A stretch of 64,000 bases of DNA from Adiantum capillus-veneris (Eukaryota; Streptophyta; Polypodiopsida; Polypodiales; Pteridaceae). The DNA is taken from NCBI GenBank assembly GCA_014529385.2, contig CM043960.1, positions 119,978,543-120,042,542 on the forward strand. Reading direction: 5' to 3'. Each line of letters starts with the position of its first letter. Position 1 is the first letter of the stretch. The position numbers and the translations under genes were made by a program. Under the pieces are notes generated by a model that did no database searches, had not been told where the DNA came from, and saw only the letters and a program-made list of their open reading frames with translations. Shown piece by piece: positions 55,276-64,000 of this stretch.

Positions 55276-57751
55276 GCATCATAGATTTTCTCTTTTTCTC
55301 TTTTAGGTTTGTTACCTGGAATACGCACTGTTTCCTCTTCATCTTGGGTCAAAAGAATGTCCATTAAGTTAACAAGAAATCAAGAATATTTATTAAGCTC
55401 CACCTTGTCATGCTCTTGAAGGTCTTTGCAAAAGGGATCATCTGTAGGGTGGCTTGTCTTCCATCCTGAGGGCTGGTGAGGGAACTTGAGTTGGGATTTA
55501 GAAGGCTTAACCATAGAATTGATGCTCTGTTAAGATCATATCTTTTCTCTTTTTCATTTTAGGTTTTCTACCTGGAATATGAAGAGTTTCCTATTTAGCT
55601 TGGGTCATAAGAATTTCCACTGATTTAACAAGTGATTGAGAAAATTTATAAGTTCCACCTTGTCATGCTCTTGAAATTCTTTGTAGATGGGATCATTGGT
55701 AGGGTGAGTGACTTGAGGGGTGTCTTCCATCCTAAGGGTTGATGAGGGAATTTGAGTAGCTAGAATACCTGGCTCTCCATCATCTGAGATGTTGGAATAT
55801 GAAGACATGCCTCTTGCCTTATCCATAGCTAGGGCTTTCAGGAGGGACCAAAGGTTCAACTTGGGAAGGAATTTTCTCTGCATTAGGATGGCGTGCATGC
55901 TCTTTCCTGGTCTTCTTTGGCTAGTTGAGATGAAGAAACCTTGTCCTCTTTATCCTTATCCTCCTCAAATAGAGATGGTTCAAAAAGATCATCTAATAAT
56001 GCCCCAAACTTATTGACATATCCACAGGATTTTCCCCTTGTTGGAGTTTTGTTTCTATAGCTTGGACCCTTGTGTTGACTTGTTGGAAGCCTTGGTTGTT
56101 CTCTTTACATCCTTTATTCTTTTCAGCTTCCTTCTTCTGAGCCGTGTTATCAAGATCATGGAAATCCTTAATTAAATGCCCCTACTTTAGACAATCAAAC
56201 AAAGCATTGGGAACATTTTTGGATGTGTAGGACCTATCCACTTTGATCTTTGATTTGAATCGTTTCTTTGAGAGGAGCATCAATGCCCACCCTATGAGTA
56301 ATTGTGGGTCCCATTTGGGGTTAATATCATTTGTAGTTTTTTGGCCTAAAAATTTACCTATTTGTGCACCCCTCTGCTTGAGCCAGGAAAAGAATTCATT
56401 GGCGTAATCTAGAAATTCAACCCACACACAAACCTTGGAAGGTTTCTTACCCTTGGGATCTTGGGGGGTGCAATATGTAATCATGTTAATGTATAATGCG
56501 AGTTCAAAAGGAGGGGCTTTAAAATACAAAAAATGTAGACAATTTAACAGAGATACATTTAAATAAGGGGTTTTTATATTGAATTTTGGGAAAATTTCCT
56601 AAATAAGGGGTCATTTTACTCACTTAAACATGTTAAAAGAGGGTTTTTTTTTAATACCCAACAAATGCACGTTATATAGGGGGGTAGAACGGTGAACCCC
56701 AAGCTTGGGATCAAAGCCTTTATGCCACTTCAAAACAAACATAATGAGCTCCTAATTAGCCATTACCCTCTACTTATCACTTGCAAGTCACTTTCACAGT
56801 CATCAAAGAAAAAGAGATAGTAGTTGCTAGGCAGGTATCGTACCTGAGAGGGTAAAAGATTACTCGATTCCCATTCTCACGCTATCCATTGTTTTATGAG
56901 TTTGATTGGAGGTCTGATTTCAAGGCACATTCCTATTACCACTCTCTCTTTTAGGTGTTTAAACCAGTTGTTGAGATCAGCAGCCCCAACAATGACTTAC
57001 CCTTCATTCTGAAACTGAGCCTGATGCCCTTTATTATCAGCATCTTCATGATTATCATTAGGCATATCTTCTCTAGCTTCTTTGTTTTCAGCTTCAACAA
57101 CAAGACTCTTCAAATTAGAATGAGAATTAGCACAACCATTTTGTTTTCGGGGATGACTCTCATTAACCTCAAGGATTTGAGGATGATTCTCAACATTCTG
57201 CCAGACATTAGAAATAGAAGAAATTTAGTCATTAAGAAAGGGGGGATTATGATTTATCTATAGATATCTCTACAAGGTGAGAGGGTGAATGAGCGTATTT
57301 ATTTATGGTCCATGTGGTTGAGGTGACAAGGATTTGAACAGGTCATCCTGCAAGAACTATTGAGAGGCTTGAAGATTTGGGGTAGGTTGGACTAAACTGC
57401 TTGAGCATAAGAATGAGGGCCTTGTAGCATAGATCTACTAGAGAAGGTTGATGCTCCAAGACCAGGGCTAAGAGATGTGCTAGACGGACTTCCCAGGCAT
57501 GAAGGAAGACACCAAAACATTGTGAATATTTTTTTTCCCTTCACCTTGAAGGAGTCCATTCATGAGTGCATCTTGCAGGGCCATGTCTCCATCCTCAAAG
57601 GGGAAGGGAGCAAAGGAGTATCAGCACCCACCAAAGAGGAGAAGACATAGACATGTGTGTGTAAAGAGGGGCCCATACGAGCACTCAGCATGCATTTCTT
57701 GGACACAAAGATCCGTACCTTGTCACTTCTAGGTCCCGGCTTCAAGGCCAT
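55276..57751 (-). pseudogene. LINE ORF1 relic, block copy 2
   Basis: The minus strand across several frames gives a plant LINE ORF1. A possible start is MALKPGPRSDKVRIF at 57751. A charged segment follows (about 57050-57240), then LNNWFKHLKERVVIG and YYLFFFDDCESD (DUF4283-like). Next come KVCVWVEFLDYANEFFSWLK, SKIKVDRSYTSKNVPNALFD and CLKQGHLIKDF, a knuckle whose last Cys is Phe. It extends about 700 bp further upstream than copy 1. ORF1 proteins bind LINE RNA. No reverse transcriptase follows. Confidence 0.62.
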
Positions 57752-57799
57752 TTTTGAATTTTATTTTTGCTTATTGCCCAGTGACTAAGTGTGTTATGG

Positions 57800-57801
<2 letters not shown>

Positions 57802-57846
<45 letters not shown>
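57802..57846. repeat. (GT)n microsatellite
   Basis: About 45 bp of GT. Frames through it on either strand are Val/Cys or His/Thr runs and not genes. Confidence 0.95.
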
Positions 57847-57847
<1 letters not shown>

Positions 57848-58179
57848 ACCATTAAGCGTGTTTTTTTCATGTGTGTGTTTGTGTGCAATGAAATGTGGGA
57901 TACACCCCCTCCAAAGCAAACCAAAAAGAGAAAGAAAACCCCACATGCGAGCTTTGATATGCAGAAGTTTGCAGCCTTGAACGCCGGAGCCCCATGCCAT
58001 CTCTGACTACTAGCCCACAAAAGGTGCATCCACAACACATGCACCGGCATTGCCTCCCTTTTACGTGCCACAGTGTCCCTAACCATGGGATCAATGGTCC
58101 CAATTGAAAGGCAGGAAGGCGAATGATCTGAACCATTGATCAATTAAATCTAAACTCAGGATCCCAAGTTTAAATTTTT
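57847..58179. other. No recognisable gene
   Basis: Short overlapping frames on both strands without conserved features. Confidence 0.4.
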
Positions 58180-58330
58180 TAAGCTAATCTTGGGAGGCCT
58201 GTCACGTGGACCTACGAGGGATCTAATCTCGAGACGCCCTCACTTCTCTGTCGGGTTTTGAACCCTCATCACTAGGTTGAGGAGCAGAGGACTTGACCAA
58301 CATGCCCACATGCCCTTGGTTGAATTAGAT
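58180..58330 (-). mobile_element. Possible tRNA-derived SINE
   Basis: The minus strand has TTGGTCAAGTCC (about 58288-58300), like a pol III A box, and GGTTCAAAACC (58254-58264), like a B box. They have tRNA-like spacing and are followed by unrelated sequence. No tRNA fold with a complete acceptor stem is evident, so a SINE head is more likely than a tRNA gene. The 3' end and target duplication were not found. Confidence 0.4.
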
Positions 58331-59400
58331 GTGATTCCAGATCAATGTGAGGTAAACTTGGGATATTGACATAAAAACTAAAATTGGGATCCGAAGTTCC
58401 GTTTTTGTGGATTCCACCATAAAAACTAAGCTTGGGATCTCGAGTTTAGTTTTTATCCATCAACAAACAAGATCTATGAGCACCCTTGATTTTGCACAAG
58501 AGTCCTTGATCCCATGGTTAGGACCCCGTGAACTTAAAGCTGAGGCTGACAATTCCCACACTGTTCAAAGTGACCTGTATGAAGCTACCTTTTCTGCCTT
58601 GCCTTACTATTGGCTCCTACTCTTGCTTGTCATCGACATCATTGTCTGCTGCTCATTACTTTGTTTAGCTTGCCCTGCTACTTGCCTCAAAGGCTCAACC
58701 ATTTGTTGAAGCCTCTTTCGCCTACCCCAAGATCCCTCTTTTGGCTATCCCATGCTCTGTGCTAACCCCACTGATGGACCCATGCTTCTATGTTGTAGCC
58801 CACATCTCCTCACATAGAATTTAAACATCCATAGGCTCATGGTCCATACTTGCTCGACTTGCTCTCAACCACCCACAACCCCTTGCATCTACAACATATT
58901 TGCCCACAACTCTTCAATGCCATCAACTCGCCCATCATCACCTACAGGCTATTGCCACTTGTAGATCTTGGCTTTATTGACAATTGAACATTAAGTTTAC
59001 TTTTGGAAAATCTCATTCTCACCAAGTCAATTGTTTGGTCCTAACAAACCCATGCTCCCACGGCTTAAAACTCTTGACCAAGCCCAAGTTCACAAAGCAA
59101 GGCATCATAAGAGCTCCCAAGGACTCCAAGGCACCAAGAGATCATCACCACCACACTGTGTATTTGAGCTTCAAATAAGTATTCAAGGATCATTCAAGCG
59201 CATTGAGCATTCAAGATACTCAAAACACTTCAAGCTTTGAGCACTTCAAGCACTAAACTGGTTTGGCAAATGAGTTCCAAAAACACATCAAGCATTCACG
59301 GCCCTACAACTAAAAAGTTAAAAACCATTCATGGCACCAAGCCATGCATTCACACTGTAAGTATTTTTGTATTTTGAACAAACCATTGTCCCTTTGTATT
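58331..59400. other. No recognisable gene
   Basis: Repetitive short phrases (for example CTTGGGATC several times near 58170-58440) and non-conserved frames. A 100-codon plus frame at 58407-58709 ends in a hydrophobic stretch but shows no family. Confidence 0.35.
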
Positions 59401-59625
59401 TGCATGTATACAAGCACTATGTCCACCAATAAGAAGGGACATGCACCCAACCAGTGTTTCTTCAAAGACAATGCTAAGAATCAAAGAAATCCCAAATATT
59501 CCAAAGTTAAAGTACACGTTGTGGAAGAAGAAGAATAAGAAGAAGGGGATGCCAACACTATCTATTATGTTGATGTATTGTAATGGGTTTTCGACACTAC
59601 CCAAAACCCAAATTTTGGAGGTAAG
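59401..59625 (+). pseudogene. Possible gag nucleocapsid end
   Basis: NKKGHAPNQCFFKDN followed by a charged Glu-rich stretch and DANTIYYVDVL in the next frame resembles the second half of a retroelement zinc knuckle (GHxxxxC) and the linker before a protease. The first two cysteines are not seen. Confidence 0.3.
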
Positions 59626-60999
59626 ACCTACCCTCTTTTGCATTAGATTCATCTTATGAGTCATGTACAATTACTTTAAGTGACCCATATTAACCTCCTC
59701 TATTAGTATCCATGCACATCGTGTAAGCTTCAACTTACGAGGGTGTTTGTTCGGGTAAACTGTTAGCTTACACTTAATACATGACCAAGCCCCAAAAGCC
59801 AAGCATACTAAGCATGCACCTTACTACATGGATTTCCCTAACACATGCTTCTCAATAGTCACATGCTATTTTGTATAACCACATGATGCTTGACCTTTTT
59901 CCCACATGTGATGAATATCACTTTTCAACATTTAATTCCACCTTCCTTGTTTGAGTCTGTAGATGGCCACTATGCAAATGATGTAATCCTCCATCTCCAT
60001 CTCAAAATCTAATACAATCATTATGTCATCAATTCAATATGAATGGTTCTTTTGTCTATCCAACATAAACTTTCAAAAGGCCCTTGTAGGCCTTATGTAA
60101 AGCATGGGCATATTAGATAAGAGAATTCACCAAGATATCCCTACCCATGGTTGTTTAAGATCAAAGGAGTCCTGGTCAAGCATGCTTTGGTTGATGTATG
60201 CCAAAAACAACGTTGGGGGTGGGGGTGGGTGCGTGGGGGTGGGGGGGGGGGGGGGGGGGGGGGGGGGGGTGGTGGTACTAAACAATGGAAGAAGAGAGGA
60301 GGAGAAGGAAGAGGTTACATTTGTACTTGAAAGATTCCTTTACATCTTTCAATTAATGGATTTTTATTTCAGAGAAGCATGTATGATGAGTATAATTGCT
60401 ATATAACAAAATGATATGATTAGGATTACTATACAACAAAAATGTAGGATTCTTAGTTAGCATGTCAAATTAACTACTTAAAGCCTCAAGTTACCTGGCA
60501 AACAAAGTTCTTAGGTTGAGAAGCATAATTTAGCTATTTTTAACTAGGAAAATTAAACCTTTCTACTATCTTGCTCTAGTTTTCTTATATAGGAATCGGA
60601 TTAAAGCTCCTTGTGATCAATCAGTGTCAAAGAGAATGAAGGCTTGTTCGATCTCTTATCTCGACTCATCCGTTGGCTATAGCTAGTTTCGCTTTTTGGG
60701 CGGGGGGGGGGGGGGGGAGGGGTCAACCATAAGTAGATTCTATATATCGAGTGCATTAAAGCTCACGAATAAAAGGGACCCTTTTCCTATTCAATCTTTT
60801 AAAAAAAATCAAGATCCATTTTTCAACACCCTTCTATCTATGAAAATGTGAGAAAATATTGAATAATAGAATCCCTAATATTGAACCCACACGATCGTTT
60901 TTTCTTTTGTTGTAGTGACCCCCTCCCCCCCCCAGTCCTCGAGTAGTCACTGCTAATCCGGGTCGATGCCACTCTCATTGACATGGCTCTATTGCTATT

Positions 61000-61056
<57 letters not shown>

Positions 61057-61661
61057 GAGTCTAACCATTGTTGTAACCTCGAAATCTTTATCGACATGGC
61101 TCATCTTACATAAAAGGATTTTGCCTTCTTGTTGTATCCAGCAACAATAGTCCATCGCCTCTTCGTCATGGCCCTTGTTTTTTTTTTGGCAGCAACAACA
61201 AGTTCATGTTCTCCTCCTACTTTAAGCAACCACAACTTCACATCTTGTATTGGGTTTCCCTAGGAGCTTGACTGTAGTTTCGTGGAAGCCGATGGACTGC
61301 ATCTAATCAAGGAGGCACTTAGCCCAATTCAAGCATGGAGGGTCCATCAAACTCGCCATTTGATAAACCATAAATCCAGACTAAGAAAGGAGGGCACGAT
61401 GAAGGACCACCAAATCAACCACCAAAGGTCCAACAACTATGGATGATGATCACCAGAAAGGAAAAAGGGAAAGTTGTACTCATATAGCCAATTTAGAGCA
61501 TAGCTCGAGCTTTTCCAACGGCCAGTGATTAAGTATCTACGCTGCTACTATGCTTCATTGTCAACCCCAAACCCCTCATTTTAAGAATATGGTAGCGAGG
61601 ACTTTAAGACCATCAACTCGACTATCCAAGCAATACTAGCCAACTCTTAAGAAAGCTGCAG
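59626..61661. other. Sparse region with G-runs and (CT)n
   Basis: No gene seen. Near-pure G runs lie at 60240-60269 and 60701-60717. (CT)n lies at 61001-61053. Frames through these are Gly or Arg/Glu runs. Confidence 0.5.
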
Positions 61662-63058
61662 CCAAAGATCGGTGGGATATTTTTTGTCTTCTAGTAGTAA
61701 AAGGGGGTCTAGGAGTAAAAAATATTAAAAAATGGACATATAAAATAGCATTCAAAGTCCTCATCTGTGCTCTTCAGATACTAGCCAAGAATGGGCTCTC
61801 TTCCTGTTCAAGAAAATAAATAGCTTCGCTCTGGCCAATTGGAAGCCTCGCAAAAACTGAGCTGGATCACTATTTTTTTTGGGCCATTTCCCATCAAGTC
61901 TAAAGGGTCAGACCTTCCTGTATCTCTTTGGGGTGTGTGGAATAGGGCAAGGGTTGATCTGTCAGTCTTCTGGTCAAACAACAGGTCTAATGTTGTTTGG
62001 CAATTCCACTCCATTTGGTGGCCTCTCTCCCCTCAAACCCCTATCGCCAATAACAGAGAAGGACGGCACTTCGATGTCACAACAAAGGAATCACCACTTG
62101 GCGAGTTCTTTGGAATGGGCAATTACACAGATGGAAATTAGCTGAGGAACTTCTTCCCCATTTTTCCCTTCAGCCATGGGAACTCACACTCATTTTATCG
62201 AGACTTGAGGTTTTCCCTAGTTCAGAGCTATGGAAGCTCTCAGTTAAAGAATGTGTCCCACTTAGTGCCTTTGGATGGAAAGGTGGATTCAAACTCCAAC
62301 ATGGCCCACAATTGGATCTTGGAGACATCACTCTCTCATTGCATAGCACATTGAACAGACGGTGGAACGTCAGCCTGGACAGCAAGCAGTGGATATTCAA
62401 ATTTAAGAAGATGTGGGACACGTCAATTCAACCCAAGAAATCGGTCCTCCTTTGGCTTATACTCCACAAAGTCCTGTGGAGTGGGGAGAAAAGCCTCGAT
62501 GCAGGGATATCCATGGGGATCTGTCTCAGATGCAATGTAGAAGTGGAGTCTATATTTCATTTATTTTTAAGATGTCCGCAGTCTGCTATTATTTTGTCTC
62601 CTATAAATTTTGTTCGAAAAAAAACAGTCTCTTGGAGGCAACTGCTACTACGGGGAGACTCTAAAGGCATTTTGTCCTGCTATTGGAACCGAACTAGGGC
62701 TGAATTTCTATGGATTATCTGGAAATTGAGAAACAGTGATGTGTTTAATGTGGCTTACCAGGCTCCTAGCCTGAAAGCGATGTTTGTGGATTTCAATCTA
62801 CAAGTGTTCAAAACAAAAATCAACGAAGCCAACCTCTACTATCTCAGGAACTCGATAATTAAAGACGCGGAAAAAGCACACCAGACAATGGAGGCTGAAG
62901 ATCTGGAACTCCCCATTAATAAGAGAAAGCTAGCAAAAATTAGGAACATGTTGGCTGCTAATCAGGATTCCTCCCGGGCGGCGTTCGAGGTCATTTCCAA
63001 AGCCGGTAGCTTCATGGAAAAGATACAAGGAATGATAGATTCTCTGAAAGATTGAAGA
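61662..63058 (+). pseudogene. LINE 3' end: RT tail and zf-RVT
   Basis: VVKGGLGVKNIKKW (about 61695-61735) is the GGLGV motif near the end of plant LINE reverse transcriptases. After a frame-broken stretch with LANWKPRKN and similar phrases, an open frame from 62312 to 63055 carries the RT zinc-binding region: FKKMWDTSIQPKKSVLLWL and ICLRCNVEVESIFHLFLRC (CX2C...HX5C). About 150 further residues with WNRTRAEFLWIIWKLRNSDV follow and end in a charged helix. The 5' part (endonuclease, RT core) is absent, the usual 5' truncation of LINEs. A clear poly-A tail was not found. Confidence 0.8.
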
Positions 63059-63850
63059 ATATCATGAAAGGATGTATTGTATGATCGGGTTGTGTATGAT
63101 CGGCTTTAGTTGTTTTGTAACTAGTCAAAGGATATATAATGGAACGAGTCGGTTTTGTAAAGGGAGAGTCTCCGTGGAAGTGATATGGTGCCGGGGCATG
63201 GTCTGCAGGTATCCCATGGTTGTAATTTTGTCTCCTTTCCTCTGTTAACATAACCTTCACTGCTTTGTTGGGAGCAAAAAAAGGGCAACTTTGAAGGTCA
63301 TTTTGTTGAGGAAGTTCTCTGTTCTTCGTGAATGTAGCACGACTCTGTCCCACAAAGCAACAGAGGCTATCCTTGGTGGATTGTCCCCCCTACGCTCTTG
63401 CTCTTGACCGGCTGCTCTGCTCAAGGCTTCTTCAACCAATCATACTATTGTTTTTCCTTGTCCTAGGACATTATTGAATTTTCAAGTGGCATGATTGTTA
63501 TAAGCTGAGGCAAATGTGTAGCTCAAAGCGGTGGGGCAATGGGTTTAGATGAGTTGAATATTAAAGATCTTGATAAGCTTGCCTCGATACAACCGGCAAA
63601 CTTGGACAGAATTCTAGCAAACATCGCCAAAAATATTGCAAGGGATTTCTTTGTGTTGGTAATTCGTTGGAAGGTCCTCTTCATAGATCTTCTCACCAAG
63701 GATTGTTATAAGAGAACGAGAGAGTGAGAGAAAAGACGAAGAAGAAGTAGAAGAGAATTTTGACAGCAGCATCATACAGCAGTAGATTTAGCGCAGCAGC
63801 AGCAGCTAGTCTTCAAGAAAAATCACAAAGATAGGTGCAGCGCCATTAAA
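63059..63850 (+). other. Probable upstream region of the terminal gene
   Basis: No domain is seen. A 62-codon frame at 63539-63727 (MGLDELNIKDLDKLASI) is not recognised and may be chance or LINE-derived. A purine-rich stretch with GAA and CAGCAG repeats (63720-63812) could be the 5' untranslated region of the gene at 63851. Confidence 0.3.
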
Positions 63851-64000
63851 ATGGCGGCAATGAAGGCGCAACACCTCATTACTGTGCAGGCGGTAACGCT
63901 GATGACGGTGATACTACTGTGGGTTCTTCAGTGGCAGGCGATGGCAGACGTGACCTGCGATGGGGGCGACAGCCCGCTCCTCGAAGACTGCCAAAATCTG
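63851..64000 (+). CDS. Probable secreted protein, N terminus (cut by window end)
   Basis: ATG 63851 lies in AAAATGGCG, a good plant start context, and opens a frame to the window end (50 codons). Residues 1-33 form a typical signal peptide: MAAMKAQHLI, then a hydrophobic core VTLMTVILLWVL and a small-residue site AMA before DV. The mature start, DVTCDGGDSPLLEDCQNL, has two cysteines and acidic residues, so a small cysteine-containing extracellular protein is likely. The family cannot be named from this piece. GC content is clearly higher than in the surrounding repeats, consistent with a host gene. Confidence 0.55.
   Translation, partial: MAAMKAQHLITVQAVTLMTVILLWVLQWQAMADVTCDGGDSPLLEDCQNL

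Noticed and set aside
58250..58310. Functional tRNA gene
   Set aside because: A/B boxes are approximate and no acceptor stem pairing is evident.
58407..58709. 100-codon frame with hydrophobic stretch as a membrane protein
   Set aside because: Low-complexity context, no homologous pattern and repeated phrases around it.
63539..63727. 62-codon frame as a gene
   Set aside because: Short, no recognised family, no splice or start support; could be chance.

Overview
This window looks like nuclear DNA of a land plant with a large, repeat-rich genome. The grounds are nested Ty3/Gypsy and Ty1/Copia LTR retrotransposons, LINE remains with a plant-type ORF1 (DUF4283-like plus zinc knuckle), PPR and cytosolic isoleucyl-tRNA synthetase fragments, and many long GA/GT microsatellites. 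A gymnosperm or other large-genome vascular plant would fit, but nothing seen here fixes the species. Most reading frames are decayed transposon genes.

Layout. 1-4.4 kb, minus strand: a chromovirus gag fragment (family B) abuts a second Gypsy gag-protease relic (family A), then a Copia gag relic. 4.4-6.3 kb: no gene seen. 6.5-7.97 kb: a histone-H3-like pseudogene and possible exon remains. 7970-16794: a complete but mutated chromovirus (B2) with two LTRs, apparently inside an intron. 16.9-18.09 kb: an acidic reading frame and an FCP1/NIF-type phosphatase pseudogene. 18109-23219, minus: the 3' half of a Tat-lineage Gypsy element (C1: gRH, second RNase H, integrase, 3' LTR). 24.46-25.48 kb: a fragment of LTR family S. 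26183-29399, minus: an intact 1071-codon frame of the DUF7869 type. 30.1-31.7 kb: isoleucyl-tRNA synthetase first-exon fragment, microsatellites, a 167-bp duplication and a PPR relic. 32.6-33.5 kb: gag relics.

33529-37072: a truncated second B element (B3: LTR plus gag) that meets, in opposite orientation, the 5' half of a second Tat element (C2, 37073-43465). C2 sits in the tip of a B-type LTR. 43466-57751 holds two copies of a LINE/Copia/LTR-tip block, separated by a truncated B element on the minus strand (B4, 50101-54409). The first copy is split by a 3881-bp solo LTR (S, 44188-48068), which has a perfect 5-bp target duplication and a nine-unit 152-bp tandem array. 57.8-61.6 kb: sparse, with a possible tRNA-derived SINE and homopolymer runs. 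61.66-63.06 kb: the 3' end of a LINE. 63851-64000: the first 50 codons of a probable secreted host protein, cut by the window edge.

The most interesting locus is 26183-30463. The DUF7869 frame is intact among decayed elements. A splice-acceptor-like site lies one base before its ATG. A GT at the end of the upstream isoleucyl-tRNA synthetase exon would join the two frames in phase. This could be a captured or exonised chimeric gene, but it is an inference from sequence only.
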